A stretch of DNA of 64,000 nucleotides, taken from contig NZ_CP025249.1 of the NCBI RefSeq assembly GCF_009930875.1, positions 310,001 through 374,000 of the forward strand. Reading direction: 5' to 3'. Position 1 is the first letter of the stretch; the number at the start of each line of letters is the position of its first letter. The stretch comes from Actinomyces sp. 432. GTDB taxonomy: Bacteria > Actinomycetota > Actinomycetes > Actinomycetales > Actinomycetaceae. Positions 20,507 to 31,462 of this stretch are shown one piece after another. Under the pieces are notes generated by a model. That model made no database searches, had not been told where the DNA came from, and saw nothing but the letters and a program-made list of their open reading frames with translations. Position numbers and translations under genes: made by a program.

Positions 20507-21666
20507 GTCAGAGCACACCCCCCGCCGACGCCTCCGCCGCCCCGATCACTTACGCCGCTGCCGGCGTAGACACGGCGGCGGGAGACCGGGCGGTGGAGCT
20601 GATGAAGGCCTCGGTTGCCGCCACCATGACCCCCGCCGTAGTCGGAGGAGTGGGCGGTTTCGCCGGGATGATCGATGTCTCGGAACTGCGTGCCTTCCGC
20701 CGCCCGCTGCTGGCGACCTCCACCGACGGCGTGGGCACCAAGATCGCTATCGCGCAGGCGCTCGACGTGCACGACACCATCGGGCAGGACCTGGTGGGCA
20801 TGGTCATTGACGACATTGTGGTGGTCGGTGCCCGCCCCCTGCTCATGACCGACTACATTGCCTGCGGCAAGGTCGTTCCGCAGCGCATTGCAGACATCGT
20901 GCGCGGCGTCGCGCAGGCCTGCGCCGCCGTCGGTACGCCGCTTCTGGGCGGGGAGACCGCCGAGCACCCCGGGCTGATGGGGGCGGACGACTACGACGTC
21001 GCCGGTGCGGCCACCGGCGTGGTTGAGGCCGACCGGGCCCTTGGCGCGCAGCGGGTGCGTCCCGGGGACGTGCTTGTGGCCCTGGCTGCCTCCGGCCTGC
21101 ACTCCAATGGCTACTCGCTGGTGCGACGCGTGGTTGACCAGGCGGGCTGGTCCCTGGAGCGTGAGGTGCCCGAGTTCGGCCGCACGCTTGGTGAGGAGCT
21201 GCTGGAGCCGACCCGGCTGTACACGCGCATGCTGCTTGACCTGATTGAGCAGGTGGACCCCGCCGACGCCGACCCCGCCGCTCTGCGCATTCGCGCCCTG
21301 GCGCACGTCACCGGCGGCGGCCTGGGGGCGAATCTGGCTCGTGTGCTGCCCGCCGGGACGGTGGCCGACGTCGATCGCGGCACCTGGGTGGTGCCCGCGG
21401 TGTTCGACGTCGTGCGCCGACTAGGCGCGGTCCCGTGGGACGACCTCGAGAGCACCCTCAACCTGGGGGTCGGCATGGTCGCCGTGGTGGCCGCCGACGC
21501 CGTTGGGGATGTTCTGCGCGGGGCCGAGGCTGCAGGCATGCCCGCCTGGGTGCTGGGCGGCGTCAGTGACGCCGCCGACTACGCGCCGCGGGGCCGACTG
21601 GTTTCCGGCACCAAGGGCGTTGACGGCGGCAGCGTTGACCTGCACGGGAGCTACCGGGTCGCCTGA
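20503..21666 (+). CDS. purM: Phosphoribosylformylglycinamidine cyclo-ligase
   Basis: 387 residues. It closes the imidazole ring to make AIR, the step after PurL. Signatures are [56 protein letters not shown] and [16 protein letters not shown]. It is coupled to purF by an ATGA overlap. It is followed by a hairpin and then the convergent DUF3073 gene, the common actinomycete arrangement. Confidence 0.95.
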   Translation: MSQSTPPADASAAPITYAAAGVDTAAGDRAVELMKASVAATMTPAVVGGVGGFAGMIDVSELRAFRRPLLATSTDGVGTKIAIAQALDVHDTIGQDLVGMVIDDIVVVGARPLLMTDYIACGKVVPQRIADIVRGVAQACAAVGTPLLGGETAEHPGLMGADDYDVAGAATGVVEADRALGAQRVRPGDVLVALAASGLHSNGYSLVRRVVDQAGWSLEREVPEFGRTLGEELLEPTRLYTRMLLDLIEQVDPADADPAALRIRALAHVTGGGLGANLARVLPAGTVADVDRGTWVVPAVFDVVRRLGAVPWDDLESTLNLGVGMVAVVAADAVGDVLRGAEAAGMPAWVLGGVSDAADYAPRGRLVSGTKGVDGGSVDLHGSYRVA

Positions 21667-21795
21667 GCGGCATCCGAGCGCACCGGAGAGCGTAGGCGCA
21701 GGGCGGGGCGGGTGTAACTGCCTCACCGCCGGGCAAGGACGACCACCGGTGCAGCCGCGCCGACGTGCCGCAGATGTACCCGGCGTCGACGACGC

Positions 21796-21821
21796 CCCGG
21801 GCTCACGGAGTGAAGCCCGGG
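21796..21821. terminator. Hairpin between convergent purM and DUF3073 genes
   Basis: CCCGGGCT (21796-21803) pairs perfectly with 21814-21821 across a 10-nt loop. It directly abuts the DUF3073 stop and may serve both strands. Confidence 0.5.
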
Positions 21822-22037
21822 TCAGGCGTCCTCGGCCTCGTCGTCCCAGTCGTCGTTGACGCCGTATTTGGCGGCCAGCTCCTCGTACATGTCCTCGTCG
21901 GTTTGAGTGTCGGGGGATGCCGCGGAAGACGCCGTGGCGAGCTCGCGTTCGAGCGCCGCGTAGTCCGTCTCCGGGCTGAAGTACTTGAGCTTGCGGGCGA
22001 CCTTGGTCGCCTTGGCCTTCTGACGGCCACGCCCCAT
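21822..22037 (-). CDS. DUF3073 family protein
   Basis: 71 residues beginning MGRGRQKAKATKVARKLKYF, the hallmark of DUF3073, followed by SPETDYAALERELA and an acidic C-terminus. The start at 22037 has a GGAGGGGG ribosome site eight bases upstream, and the longer frame starting at 22142 lacks one. Function is unknown. Its position next to purM is conserved in actinobacteria. Confidence 0.85.
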   Translation of the reverse strand: MGRGRQKAKATKVARKLKYFSPETDYAALERELATASSAASPDTQTDEDMYEELAAKYGVNDDWDDEAEDA

Positions 22038-22260
22038 AGGCTCGACCCCCTCCAACGTGTCTCTGGGCGCGCCAAGGGCGCGCATCAATTGGGCAAATGT
22101 GTCGTGGGGCAACCGTACAACGTTGCCGCGCCGGAACACCATTCCGGTGGCAGCACGTCGGGCGTGGTAAGGCCCACGGATGAAGCCACCGATGACGCGG
22201 CACGGGGCAGGACGCCGGTCGCGGGCGGCGTCGTGCAGCGAGCCGTTGCCCCGGGACCGG

Positions 22261-22671
22261 CTAGCGCCGCAGCGCCTTGACCAGGGCGAAGGCGCTCAGG
22301 CCCGCCAGCGCTGCGGCCGCGCCGGTAACAATTGCCAGCGCCTGCGGATCGCCGTCGCGGGCATCGGCGAACAGCCTTTGCGCCCGATCAAGCAGTGACG
22401 CGCTGTCAGCCTTGGGCGTACTGGCGAGCGGCAGGGGTGCTTCTTGCCCGCGGGCACGCGCCTTGAGATCGGCGGCGGCCGACTGGGCGCGGTCGCGCAG
22501 GTCCGTCATCGTGGCTGCGGCGGTGGTGCGCGCCACGGTCTTGAGGGTGCCGGGAGCCAGCCGGAGAGCGAGCTCCTCGACGTCCTCCACCACCGAGGCG
22601 CGCAAGGCTACGAGGCGGGCCTCAATCTCCTCCGGCGTGGGGTCCGCGAGGGATGGTTTCTTCTCACTCAC
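22261..22671 (-). CDS. DUF3618 domain-containing protein
   Basis: 136 residues. The N-terminal PTPEEIEARLVALRASVVEDVEELALRL region matches DUF3618, followed by a long helical stretch and a C-terminal membrane helix (AIVTGAAAALAGLSAFALVKAL). The GTG start overlaps the corrected stop of the upstream holin-X gene (GTGA). These two genes usually pair in actinomycetes and are probably envelope-associated. Confidence 0.75.
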   Translation of the reverse strand: MSEKKPSLADPTPEEIEARLVALRASVVEDVEELALRLAPGTLKTVARTTAAATMTDLRDRAQSAAADLKARARGQEAPLPLASTPKADSASLLDRAQRLFADARDGDPQALAIVTGAAAALAGLSAFALVKALRR

Positions 22672-23128
22672 TGCTGGTTGCCCTTCTCGAAGCCGGCGGA
22701 CGCGGCGGACTTGACGGAGTTGAGGTCGCGCTCGAGGGCCCCCTTAGGATCGGGATGTCTGCCCTGGCGGCCTGGAGGCGCTTGGCGCCGATTAGTGCGG
22801 CGATGGCGGCCACGATCAGCAGCACGGCTGCAACGATGAGCTTGGCCGCCCATAGCGGCAGAGCCAGGGCGAGGAGCTCGACGAAGGTACTCAGCAGGAA
22901 GCCGACCCCGTACATGGCGATGACTCCGCCGACGGCCAGCAGCGCACCGCCCACCCCCATGGTGGTGGCCATGCGCTTGCCCTTGGCCTTGGCCAGGTCG
23001 ATCTCCCCGTGCACCAGCGCGGAGATGTTCTCCGAGATCCGGTTGACTAGCTCGCTGAGCGTCGGCGTTGCCGCTGCAGAGTCTTGCCGTGGCGGTGCCG
23101 ACGGGGGCTGGTTGGGCTGCTGGCTCAT
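22668..23128 (-). CDS. Actinobacterial holin-X/YqjE-like membrane protein, frameshifted near its C-terminus
   Basis: The protein has LSELVNRISENISALVHGEI, two membrane helices (~55-75 and ~85-110) and IGAKRLQAARADIP, typical of the holin-X (phage holin) family. As written, the frame then runs into a Ser/Pro-rich tail ending at 22664. Adding one C at the run opposite 22752-22754 restores PKGALERDLNSVKSAASAG. It also gives a stop at 22668-22670 overlapping the next GTG start. A sequence error at this run is likely. An AAGAAGG ribosome site precedes the ATG. Confidence 0.7.
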
Positions 23129-23344
23129 GGAACCGACCTTCTTGTGCCTGGCGGATGTAACGGCGCGGGGCGGCGGACCCGCCGTTCCCGTTGCTCGGAA
23201 CAGAATCTCACATGCCAGGCCTGAGCGGCACCTGACTGGCCCCGTCTAGGTGGCTGATTCACTCGTGGGGCGCTGGCGCAGCCCAGCACTGACACCAAGG
23301 TGAGGGGACGGCCTGACGCAATCATTGCCGCCCGTTTGACGGGC

Positions 23345-25081
23345 CTACTCTTGGCTCCAGGCCTCCCACAGGCTCGCATACTCTCCGCCGAGGGCGACCA
23401 ACTCGTCATGCGTACCCAGCTCCACGATGCGACCCTCCAGCATCACCGCGACCCGATCCGCGTCCTGAGCCGTGTACAGGCGGTGCGCCACCTCGATCAC
23501 CGTGCGCCCGGCCAGCGCCGTCGACAGTGTCCTCTCCAGGGTCCGAGCCGCGTGCGGGTCGAGCAACGACGTCGCCTCATCCAGGATCAGCGTGTGCGGA
23601 TCCAGCAGCACCAGTCGTGCCAGCGCCACCTCCTGCGCTTGCGCCGGCGTAAGCGTCAAGTTCCCCGAACCGACCAGCGTGTGCATGCCGTCGGGCAGCT
23701 CATCCACCCACTTGCGCGCACCGATAGCGGCGATCGCGTTGGCGATGGTCACGTCGTCGGCCTCCGGGCGGCCCAGGCGCACGTTGTCGGCGATCGTCCC
23801 GGCGAACACGTGCTGCTCCTGCGTGACCAGTGCCACGTGCCTACGCAGCTCCGTTTCGGGCAGATCCGTCAGTGGTACGCCACCCACCGTCACGGAACCG
23901 GATGTGGGTGGGTTGATGCCGGCCAGCATGCGCCCCAGCGTCGACTTGCCCGACCCGGACGGGCCGACGACGGCGAGCCGCTCACCAGGCACCAGGTCCA
24001 GGTCGATCCCGTGGAGCACCTCCAGCCCCTCCCGGTAGGCGAAGCGGACGTCACGTAGACGCATGTGCGTGTCGGCAGGGACGGCCCCGGTGGGGGTGCG
24101 GTCGTCCGGCACCTCCTCCACGCCCAGGATGCGCGTGAGCGAGGCCTGGGACACCTGCACCTGGTCAATCCAGTACATCAGCTGGCCAATCGGCTTGCGC
24201 AGCTCCATGGCGTACAAGGTCACCGTGGTGATAGCACCTAGGCTCACCCACCCGCGAGACGCCAGAAAACCTCCCCACAGCAGAATCACCACCACCGGGG
24301 CCCGCCAGGCCACATCCAGCACCAGGTACAGGCGCACCCGCAGCCAGGCAGTGAACTTCTCCAGGCTCCAGGCCTCCGCGACTGACGCGGCGATGACCTC
24401 CTCCCGCCGACGCCCTATCCCCAGCGCGTCAACCGTGAACACATGGTCCACCGTCTCCGAGACGACGCCATTCACCCGCGCATCGGCGGCTGAGCCGGCA
24501 CGGTAGGCGGGCACCGAGATCGGCAGGTACCAGCGCATCATCGTCCACACCGGCGGGCCCACCACCAGCAGCCCCGCCGCCAGCAGTGGGTTGGACACCG
24601 CCGCCGCGGCGATAGTGAAGACAATCGTCACCGTGCACACCATGATCTGGGGCACGCCCACCCGCACCAGGAACTCGATGCGGGAAACGTCATTAGTGGT
24701 GCGACCCACCAGGTCGCCGGTGCCCGCGGACTCGACGGCTGACAGCGGCAGGTGCACCACCCGGTTCATCATGCGCTCGCGCAGGTCCGCGAACACGGAC
24801 TCCCCGAGAGTGCGCGCACGCATCTGCGCAAAGCGGTTGATCATCGCCCCGACGAGCGTGACCAGCACGATCACCAGGACGATCTTGTCCACATAATCGA
24901 CCGTGGCGGTACCCGCAGACACGCGGGTCACCAGCCGACCCAGCAGCTGCGGGGCCACCAGGGTGGCCAGCACTGCGGCTATCTGCAGCACCAGCACCCA
25001 CACGAATCGCATGCGGTAGGCGGCCATGATGCCGAAGGTCTTGCGCATGGCCACCTTGCCGGGGGCTACGGGCAGTGCCAT
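23345..25081 (-). CDS. ABC exporter half-transporter with intact Walker A but degenerate signature motif
   Basis: 578 residues: six membrane helices, then a nucleotide-binding domain. Walker A (GPSGSGKST), Walker B ([12 protein letters not shown]) and the switch His (VIEVAHRL) are canonical. The ABC signature LSGGQ is replaced by [14 protein letters not shown]. It starts one base inside the stop of the partner gene at 25081-27201, so the two are translationally coupled and probably form a heterodimer. The substrate cannot be predicted; multidrug or lipid export is typical. Confidence 0.9.
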   Translation of the reverse strand: MALPVAPGKVAMRKTFGIMAAYRMRFVWVLVLQIAAVLATLVAPQLLGRLVTRVSAGTATVDYVDKIVLVIVLVTLVGAMINRFAQMRARTLGESVFADLRERMMNRVVHLPLSAVESAGTGDLVGRTTNDVSRIEFLVRVGVPQIMVCTVTIVFTIAAAAVSNPLLAAGLLVVGPPVWTMMRWYLPISVPAYRAGSAADARVNGVVSETVDHVFTVDALGIGRRREEVIAASVAEAWSLEKFTAWLRVRLYLVLDVAWRAPVVVILLWGGFLASRGWVSLGAITTVTLYAMELRKPIGQLMYWIDQVQVSQASLTRILGVEEVPDDRTPTGAVPADTHMRLRDVRFAYREGLEVLHGIDLDLVPGERLAVVGPSGSGKSTLGRMLAGINPPTSGSVTVGGVPLTDLPETELRRHVALVTQEQHVFAGTIADNVRLGRPEADDVTIANAIAAIGARKWVDELPDGMHTLVGSGNLTLTPAQAQEVALARLVLLDPHTLILDEATSLLDPHAARTLERTLSTALAGRTVIEVAHRLYTAQDADRVAVMLEGRIVELGTHDELVALGGEYASLWEAWSQE

Positions 25082-27201
25082 CAGGGCTTCACCTCCTCGG
25101 TGGGGACGACGGCGTCCTGCTGGAACTGCGCCGTGCCCGCCCCGTGCCGAGACTGCGCCGTGCCCGCCCCGTGCCGAGACTGCGCCGTGCCCGCCCCGTG
25201 CCGAGACTGCGCCGTGCCCGCCCCGTGCCGAGACTGCGCCGTGCCCGCCCCGTGCCGAGACTGCGCCGTGCCCGCCCCGTGCCGAGACTGCGCCGTGCCC
25301 GCGTCCTGTCCTATCGCGCGGGCTACGACTCCCCGGTAGGCAACAGCGTCCGGATCGCCGGCGCGCGCACGGGTGAGCAGCTCCCGGTGCGGGGCGCGTA
25401 GGCGCTCGCGGCCGGTGTGATCGAGGAAGACGACCTCGTCGCAGGCCTCTAGAACCAAGGGCGAGGCGGTTGTGATGACTGTGGTGCTGCCGGACCGGGC
25501 GTCGCGCAGGCGACGTGCCACGCGGGCCTCCGTATGCGAGTCCAGCGCACTGGTCGGCTCAACCAGCACCAGTGTGGGCGCCTGCGTAAGCAGTGCCCGA
25601 GCCAGGGCGACGCGCTGGCGCTGACCACCGGACAATGACCTGCCGCGCTCGGTGATCATGCCCGCCAGGCCCAGGTCCAGCGAGGACAGGACGTCGTGGG
25701 CGTCAGCCACCTCCAAGGCGGCGAGCAGCCGCTCATCGCCGTCCACATGCGTCACCGCTGCGTGCACGTTCTGGTCTACGTCTGCCACCCCAACCCGATC
25801 GCGCTCCGCAGCCACCAGGGCAGCAACATCTACCGGCACGGGGGAGGCGGCTCCGCGCGCGTCCAAAGCCTCACGCAGGGTCCCGGTGAACAGTTGCGCC
25901 GTGGCCCCGGAGACCACGACGGAGGCGCGCACCTGCGCCAGGGGAAGTTCCGTCAGCGGGCGGCCGGCGAGCGTGACGGCCGGAGCGGCGTCGTCGAAGC
26001 GGCCCAGGCGAACGGCCAGCTCGGCGGATACGTCCGGATCCGCCGCCACGAGCGCGGTCATGCGCCCCGCGGCCACGCGCACGCCGGAGCCGGAGTCCAA
26101 CAGGTCGCCGGCGATCCGCTCCGGGCGGGCCGGATCGAGGACCAGCCGCTCCTCAACCGTGCCGGCCTCGGGCCTGACCGCAAGCAGGCGGGCCAGGCGC
26201 CGCACCCCCACCAGGGCGCGCGTGTAGTCCTGCACCGAGTAGGAGAAGACCATCAGGGGCCAGGACAGGTAGGCGGTATAACCGTAGAAGGTCACCAGCT
26301 CGCCGGCGGTGATCGCCCCCGTGATCGCCATCCGGGCTGCCGCCCAGACGACGACGGCGACGAACAGCCCTGGCAGCAGCACCTGCAGGCTCATTAGCAC
26401 CGACTGGGTTCCGGCCACGGCCACGCCGCGGCGCCGCAACTCCTGCGAGGCCTCCTGGTAGCGACGCGCGAACACGTCCTCCCCGCCGATCCCGCGCAGA
26501 ATCCGCAGCCCGGCAACAGTGTCGGTGGTGATAGTGGTAAGCGCCGACTGGGCCTCGCGCTGCACCGACTGGCGCTGCTGCAGCGGCCGGATGACGGGAG
26601 TAACCGCCCATGCCACCAGCGGCATCCCCACCAGCACGATCACACCCAGCCGCACCGACGTGCTCAGCATCACTGCGGCGACCACCAGGAAGGCGCAGGC
26701 CGATCCGATCAGCTCCGGAAGCCGCTCGGCAAAATTACCGATGTACTGCGCATCCGAGGCGACAATCGAGGCGACCTCCCCGGAAGACACCTGTCGGGTC
26801 AGGCCGGCGCCGGTGGTGGACACCTGGCGGCCGACCAGGCGGCCGATGTCGAAGTTGATCCGCATCCACGCGTGGATGCGGAAGTAAGACAGCATCGTGT
26901 CACCCACGGCGTACACGATGAACAGCCCCAGCAGCGTGAGCGCAATCGCCCAGACCCTGGGGTTCAGGCCATGCTCAATGCCGGCGTCCAAGGCGGCACC
27001 CAGGAATGAGGGCACAATCGCCTGAATGATGCTGGAGATGATCGCCGCCAAGGTGGCGACGGTCAGCGGCGCGGCGGCGCGCCGTAGCAGCCAGCGCAAT
27101 AGCCGCCCCGGAGTAATGCCGGAGGGGGGCTGGGGGAGCGGGGCATTCGGTTGCGGCAGGAGCCGCCGGGCGGCGGCGCGGAAGGAACGGGATTGAGGCA
27201 T
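25081..27201 (-). CDS. ABC exporter half-transporter with degenerate ATP site and a C-terminal 9-residue repeat
   Basis: 706 residues: six membrane helices (~35-330) and a nucleotide-binding domain. [15 protein letters not shown] is perfect, but Walker A reads [13 protein letters not shown] with no GxxGxGKS, Walker B ends [11 protein letters not shown], and the switch His is absent (VITTASP). It therefore probably cannot bind ATP at its own site and only supplies the signature motif to the partner gene. The last ~75 residues contain six copies of GTAQSRHGA plus a seventh diverged one, an extension not usual for the family. First gene of the pair. Confidence 0.9.
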   Translation of the reverse strand: MPQSRSFRAAARRLLPQPNAPLPQPPSGITPGRLLRWLLRRAAAPLTVATLAAIISSIIQAIVPSFLGAALDAGIEHGLNPRVWAIALTLLGLFIVYAVGDTMLSYFRIHAWMRINFDIGRLVGRQVSTTGAGLTRQVSSGEVASIVASDAQYIGNFAERLPELIGSACAFLVVAAVMLSTSVRLGVIVLVGMPLVAWAVTPVIRPLQQRQSVQREAQSALTTITTDTVAGLRILRGIGGEDVFARRYQEASQELRRRGVAVAGTQSVLMSLQVLLPGLFVAVVVWAAARMAITGAITAGELVTFYGYTAYLSWPLMVFSYSVQDYTRALVGVRRLARLLAVRPEAGTVEERLVLDPARPERIAGDLLDSGSGVRVAAGRMTALVAADPDVSAELAVRLGRFDDAAPAVTLAGRPLTELPLAQVRASVVVSGATAQLFTGTLREALDARGAASPVPVDVAALVAAERDRVGVADVDQNVHAAVTHVDGDERLLAALEVADAHDVLSSLDLGLAGMITERGRSLSGGQRQRVALARALLTQAPTLVLVEPTSALDSHTEARVARRLRDARSGSTTVITTASPLVLEACDEVVFLDHTGRERLRAPHRELLTRARAGDPDAVAYRGVVARAIGQDAGTAQSRHGAGTAQSRHGAGTAQSRHGAGTAQSRHGAGTAQSRHGAGTAQSRHGAGTAQFQQDAVVPTEEVKP
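25126..25302 (-). repeat. 27-bp coding minisatellite in the ABC exporter tail
   Basis: Six near-identical 27-bp units plus a partial one, in frame, each encoding GTAQSRHGA. Near-perfect identity at synonymous positions implies recent expansion, so copy number may vary between strains. Confidence 0.85.
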
Positions 27202-27314
27202 CGTGGCATGAGGTTAGCCGCCCACTGGCTCCCGGGCGCAGTAGCCCCATGTGGGAAGAGACGCCTCCCAATGGGGAATAGGCGAAAACGGCACCTGAAA
27301 TGCCGACCCACCGC

Positions 27315-27339
27315 CCCGGCGCCGCCAGGCGGCGCCGGG
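27315..27339 (-). terminator. GC-rich hairpin after the oxidoreductase gene
   Basis: CCCGGCGCCG (27315-27324) pairs perfectly with 27330-27339 across a 5-nt loop, 59 bases past the stop of the leftward gene at 27398. A second short GGCGGG/CCCGCC hairpin lies beside it. Confidence 0.5.
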
Positions 27340-27397
27340 CATGAGACGGGCGGGATGCCCGCCTCCGGTGGAGGCTCTGGCGGTGCTGCGGAAGGTG

Positions 27398-28009
27398 CTA
27401 CTGGTAAGTGTCCAGCACGCGCAGCTTGCGTGAAGTCACATAGCGGGCGTAGGCCTTGGCGCGTGCCTCCAGGTCCGCGGTGTGCATCGTCGTCGCCCCC
27501 GGGGTGACGAAGGGCTCGAGGTACTCGGTGCCAATGATCACGCTGGTGGCCTGGAAGGGGCGCAGCACGTCGTTCATGGTGTAGCCGGAGGAGGCGGCGT
27601 CACGGTCGCGGCGGCGCCGCCGGAACAGCACATCGGTGACCGAGCGGCGGGTGTCGAAGCGCCGATAGTGGGCCGCCACCGCACCGGCGGACACGGCCAG
27701 AAGCAGCTCCTTGCCCTGCAGGGCGTCCCCGTTGGTGCCGTAGGCCCAGCCCCACGTCAGGACGTCGTCCTCCCACTTCTTCAGCAAAGGCGGACTGGAG
27801 TACCACTGAATCGGGAACTGCAGCACGATTCGATCCGTGCGCTCCAGCAAGTCCTGCTCGGCCTCGACATCGAAGTTGAAGTCGGGGTACAGCGCGTACA
27901 TGTCTCGGATCTCGACTCCCTCCAGGCCCTCCGCCGCCTGCGCCAGGCGCAGGTTGATGGTGGACTGGCTGAGATCGGGGTGGAAGATGAAGATGGTTGT
28001 CTTCGCCAT
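27398..28009 (-). CDS. NAD(P)H-dependent oxidoreductase, flavodoxin-fold (KefF/MdaB-like)
   Basis: 203 residues. TTIFIFHPDLSQSTINLRLA is the FMN-phosphate loop region, and DRIVLQFPIQWYSSPPLLKK and DDVLTWGWAYG are the NQO/KefF-family signatures. It should use FMN or FAD to reduce quinones or similar acceptors. The ATG at 28009 has GAGGA six bases upstream, better than the in-frame TTG at 28021. It is a single-gene unit. Confidence 0.88.
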   Translation of the reverse strand: MAKTTIFIFHPDLSQSTINLRLAQAAEGLEGVEIRDMYALYPDFNFDVEAEQDLLERTDRIVLQFPIQWYSSPPLLKKWEDDVLTWGWAYGTNGDALQGKELLLAVSAGAVAAHYRRFDTRRSVTDVLFRRRRRDRDAASSGYTMNDVLRPFQATSVIIGTEYLEPFVTPGATTMHTADLEARAKAYARYVTSRKLRVLDTYQ

Positions 28010-28193
28010 GGCATTCCTCAACAGGTGCGGGCGGGGCCTTTGCTGCCCGGGGCTGGATGCGGCGGGAGCGGGTGGAGGCCACCCGCCTCGGCGCAGAGGC
28101 TAAACGGGCATGTAATTGCATCGTAACGGAATCGGGCGGGGTTATGCAGGTGCCCCGCGAGGTTGTGTGGCCGACACGACTTGCGGCATGGCC

Positions 28194-29591
28194 TCACCAG
28201 CTCGGCTCCGGCGTCGCCCCCGGTGCAGAGGCGCCTGCCCGCCTGCCCGTGGGTATAACAGCAATAACCGCTGCGGACAGTATGCCGACGCCGCAGCCGA
28301 GCACCAGCAGCAGTGCCAGCTGCCGCCCGGGAATGGCAGGCGCGCCACCGCCCAGTCCGGTCAGCACGTCCTCGGTGGCCCCGGCCAGGAGCAGGCCGAC
28401 CGCCGCGCCCAGCACGATGCCTGCGGCAGTAGCGAGTGCGAACTCGCACAGAAGCTGCCCGGCGCGCTGGCCGCGGCTCTGTCCGAGCGCCTGCATGAGC
28501 GCACCCTCGCCCGTGCGCGCGCGGGTCCCTGCCGCCAGCGCCGCCGCTGCACACAGGCCGCTGAGCGCGCTCGCGCCCGCCATGAGCGTCGGCAGCGCCT
28601 CCAGCTGTGCGGTCACCGGTTCCGGGGAGAGCCCCTCCGCGGCGCCGTGCGCGAGGGCGGTGCGCAGTGAGACTGCCTGGGTTGCGCCCGCGCACGCCGC
28701 CATGGCGGTGAGCATCGGGGCCACCGCGATGGCTGCCGCGCCGTGTGGATCGGCTGCCAGGTGGCGCAGTGCCAGCCGACCGCTGGAACCGAGGCGCGCC
28801 GGCAGGCCCAGTAGGGCTACCAGGGGCTGCAGCACAGTAGGCAGGCCCACCAGTAGGCCGACGAGCAGCGCCCCGGCAGCGAGGCCCAGTATGCCGACGC
28901 GGTGGGGCAGGGTGTCCATGCGCCAGGCGACCCCGGTGCCGACAGCACCGATGGCCAGGAGTGCGATGCCGCCGATGCCGCCGACTCTGGGCAGGTCCGC
29001 CTGCCGCGACGCAGCCGGGAGCGGGGATGGCGCCGGCCCCGCCGGGAGGCCGGCCGCGTGCAGAGCAGCCGGCAGGGCGCCGACCAGCGTTGCCAGCAGG
29101 GTGGAGCCGATGGCCAGCTCCAGCGGCAGCAGCGCCTCATCGGAGTCCCAGGGCACGGTGAGAACCGACGGGATCTCAGCGGAGGGCAGCCGCGATGCCC
29201 CCAAGCCGGCGAGCAGCCCGAGCGCGCCGCCCAGCAACCCGATGGTGAGCGCCTGGGCGACTACCGCCCCCAGCAGCATCGGCGTCGGCACCCCATTCGC
29301 CTTGAGAAGCGCAAGCGCCCCGGCGCGTCGCCGCAGGCTACTGCTGAACGTCGCGGCTATGACCAGCGCTACCGCCAGCCCTATCAGGATTGCGAACAGC
29401 AGGACCAGGGCGCGTCCATATGCGCCGAGCTGCGTCCCGGCCTCGCCGAGGGCCGGGGCCCCGGTGCCGTGACCGCCCGCCGCCACGGTGAAGGCGCCGG
29501 CCATGCAGACCGTCGCCGCGGCGGCTACCACCGCGAGCAGAAGTGAGGGACCCGGTCCCATGCGCACGCCGCGCCAGACCACGCGAATCAC
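28194..29591 (-). CDS. FtsX/MacB-type ABC transporter permease
   Basis: 465 residues, very hydrophobic, with about eight to ten helices arranged as two FtsX-like blocks. SSLRRRAGALALLKANGVPT and GEGALMQALGQSRGQRAGQLL are the cytoplasmic loop motifs that contact the ATPase. There is no large extracellular domain. The GTG start overlaps the corrected stop of the ATPase gene upstream (GTGA). The pair probably exports or remodels an envelope compound. Confidence 0.78.
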   Translation of the reverse strand: MIRVVWRGVRMGPGPSLLLAVVAAAATVCMAGAFTVAAGGHGTGAPALGEAGTQLGAYGRALVLLFAILIGLAVALVIAATFSSSLRRRAGALALLKANGVPTPMLLGAVVAQALTIGLLGGALGLLAGLGASRLPSAEIPSVLTVPWDSDEALLPLELAIGSTLLATLVGALPAALHAAGLPAGPAPSPLPAASRQADLPRVGGIGGIALLAIGAVGTGVAWRMDTLPHRVGILGLAAGALLVGLLVGLPTVLQPLVALLGLPARLGSSGRLALRHLAADPHGAAAIAVAPMLTAMAACAGATQAVSLRTALAHGAAEGLSPEPVTAQLEALPTLMAGASALSGLCAAAALAAGTRARTGEGALMQALGQSRGQRAGQLLCEFALATAAGIVLGAAVGLLLAGATEDVLTGLGGGAPAIPGRQLALLLVLGCGVGILSAAVIAVIPTGRRAGASAPGATPEPSW

Positions 29592-30744
29592 TGGTAGCCC
29601 CAGGGGTTGTTGCGGTCGGCGTTGTCAGTGCCGCCCGTGTCGGTGGAGCGGCTCGGGCGGCGCCCGCCTCCGCCCCGGCGCTCGCCCGGATCATCCCAGT
29701 CGTGGGGGGCCGCGTCGTAGGTGCGTGCGTTCCGCCCGGGGCGGGACCGCTCGCCGGTGTCCTCCCAGTCGCGGGACGGTCGCCGCGGGAACGGGCGGGC
29801 CTGCGCGCGCTGAGTGGCTGCGCCCAGGCCTCCTCTACCTGCGAGACCTCCCGCTCACCCCCGCCGACGCCGATTCCAGCCCGGGACGGGTCACCCAGGT
29901 CGTGCAGCGCGTCCAGGAGCCGATCCCGATCGGGCTGGTTCATCTCGGCTACGACATTGCCGTCGTGCAGGAACAGGACCGTATCCGCCTGGGCGGCAAC
30001 CTCGGCGTCGTGAGTGGCGACGACGACGCTCTGCTCCAGCTCGTCGACCGCAGTACGCAGAATGCGCAGTACCTGCATCGCGGCCGCCGAGCCGAGGGCT
30101 CCGGTCGGCTCGTCGGCGAGCACTACCGCGGGGGCGCCGAGGAGCGCGCGGGCGCAGGCCACGCGCTGCGCCAGTTCCGGGGTCAGCTCGCCGACGCCGT
30201 AATCGAGGCGGCCACGCAGGCCGGCGACGTCGACGATCCGGTCCAGGCGCGCCGTGTCAACCTGCCGTCGGGCCAGGGTGAGTGGCAGGGTGATGTTCTC
30301 TACGACGCTCAGGGAGGGGACGAGGTTCTGGGACTCGAAGATCAGTCCGATCCGCTCGCGGCGCAGTTGGGTCAGGCGTCGTTGGTTGAGCAGGGAGATC
30401 TCCTCGCCGGCAAGGATGATAGTTCCGGAGGTGGGTGTCTCCAGGCCCGCCAGACAGCGCAGTAGGGTGGTCTTGCCGGCACCGGACGGGCCGAGGATGG
30501 CGGTCAGGCGCCCGTGTGCCAGATGCGCGTCCACCGACTCCAGGGCGGTGACGGCGCTCTGCTCATCGCCGAAGATCTTGGACAGGTTGCGGGCGGTGAT
30601 TACCGGATCCCCCACCGGTCCGTGGGCTACCAGCCCCTCTGGGCGGCGGCGGCTCATGCGCGTCTCGCGGCGAGGCGGCGTTGACGAGGTGCTCAGATGG
30701 CGTGCCTCGGGCGATGATGGGTCCCCGGGTGCGGCTGTGGTCAT
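29588..30744 (-). CDS. ABC transporter ATP-binding protein (FtsE/MacB/LolD type), frameshifted in its C-terminal tail
   Basis: Walker A GPSGAGKTT, Q-loop FESQNLVPSLSV, Walker B VVLADEPTGALG and switch His ATHDAEVA are intact. The signature is weak (ELTPELAQRVACARALL instead of LSGGQ). After EEAWAQPLSAR the written frame overruns the permease gene by 250 bp. Adding one base at the CCC run near 29823 instead gives an Arg/Asp-rich tail ending NNPWGYQ and a stop at 29588 coupled to the permease. The start may be 30744 (no ribosome site) or 30657 (weak one). Confidence 0.75.
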
Positions 30745-30808
30745 AACGGTAGTGTCACATGTAATAGCGGTGGGAGTGAAGCGCATGTGCCCGCGTGGCT
30801 GCCGGTTT

Positions 30809-31198
30809 TTACTCCCAGCCGAGCTCGTGCAGGCGCGTATCCGAGATGCCGAAGTGGTGGGCAACCTCATGAATGACCGTCACCGCCACCTGCTCGACCA
30901 GTTCCTGGCGTGAGCTGCACCAGCGTTGCAGTGGTCCTTGGAAGATGAGGATGCGGTCGGGCAGGACCAGGGACCAGCCGGCGTCGCGCTCGGTCAGCGG
31001 TACGCCTTCGTACAGGCCCAGCAGTGTGGGCCTGCCGTCTTCGTCGTAGTCCGCGTCGGTGAGCATCTCCGGATCTGGCTCGTCCTCGACCAGCACCACT
31101 ACGTTGTCCATCTGAGTTGCGAGTTCCTCCGGGATCATCTCCAGGGCGTCCGCCACGGCGGCTTCGAACTCGGTCTCGGACAGGTGCGTCGGGCTCAT
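30809..31198 (-). CDS. Zincin-like metallopeptidase family protein
   Basis: 129 residues. VIHEVAHHFG (HExxH at 110-114) is the zinc site of the minimal actinobacterial zincin family (DUF1025 type). MIPEELATQMDNVVVLVEDE and LLGLYEGVPLTER precede it, as expected. Cytoplasmic. The physiological substrate is unknown. Single gene upstream of the tRNA cluster. Confidence 0.85.
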   Translation of the reverse strand: MSPTHLSETEFEAAVADALEMIPEELATQMDNVVVLVEDEPDPEMLTDADYDEDGRPTLLGLYEGVPLTERDAGWSLVLPDRILIFQGPLQRWCSSRQELVEQVAVTVIHEVAHHFGISDTRLHELGWE

Positions 31199-31462
31199 GT
31201 ACGGAAGCCTGCCACGGGGGCGCCGTGCGGGCCGTCATAAGGGCCGTCACGTCATACGTGCCGCGGAGAGGGGTGCCCGCAGTCCGCAGGGAAGCCTGCC
31301 GACTCCGCGTTCCGGCGTCGGCGTCGGAGGCGGTATCGGTGGTGCGGTGCCGCCTGCTCGAATGCTGGTGAGCAGGCTCACGCCCCGAAGATTTGCGCAG
31401 AGACGGTCCGGCCCAATACCGTACATCCCGGTTCGAGGCGCGACGACGCCAAGGGCAACCGG

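Noticed and set aside
25126..25302. Tandem 27-bp repeats resembling a CRISPR array
   Set aside because: There are no spacers. The units are contiguous, in frame, and encode a nine-residue protein repeat.
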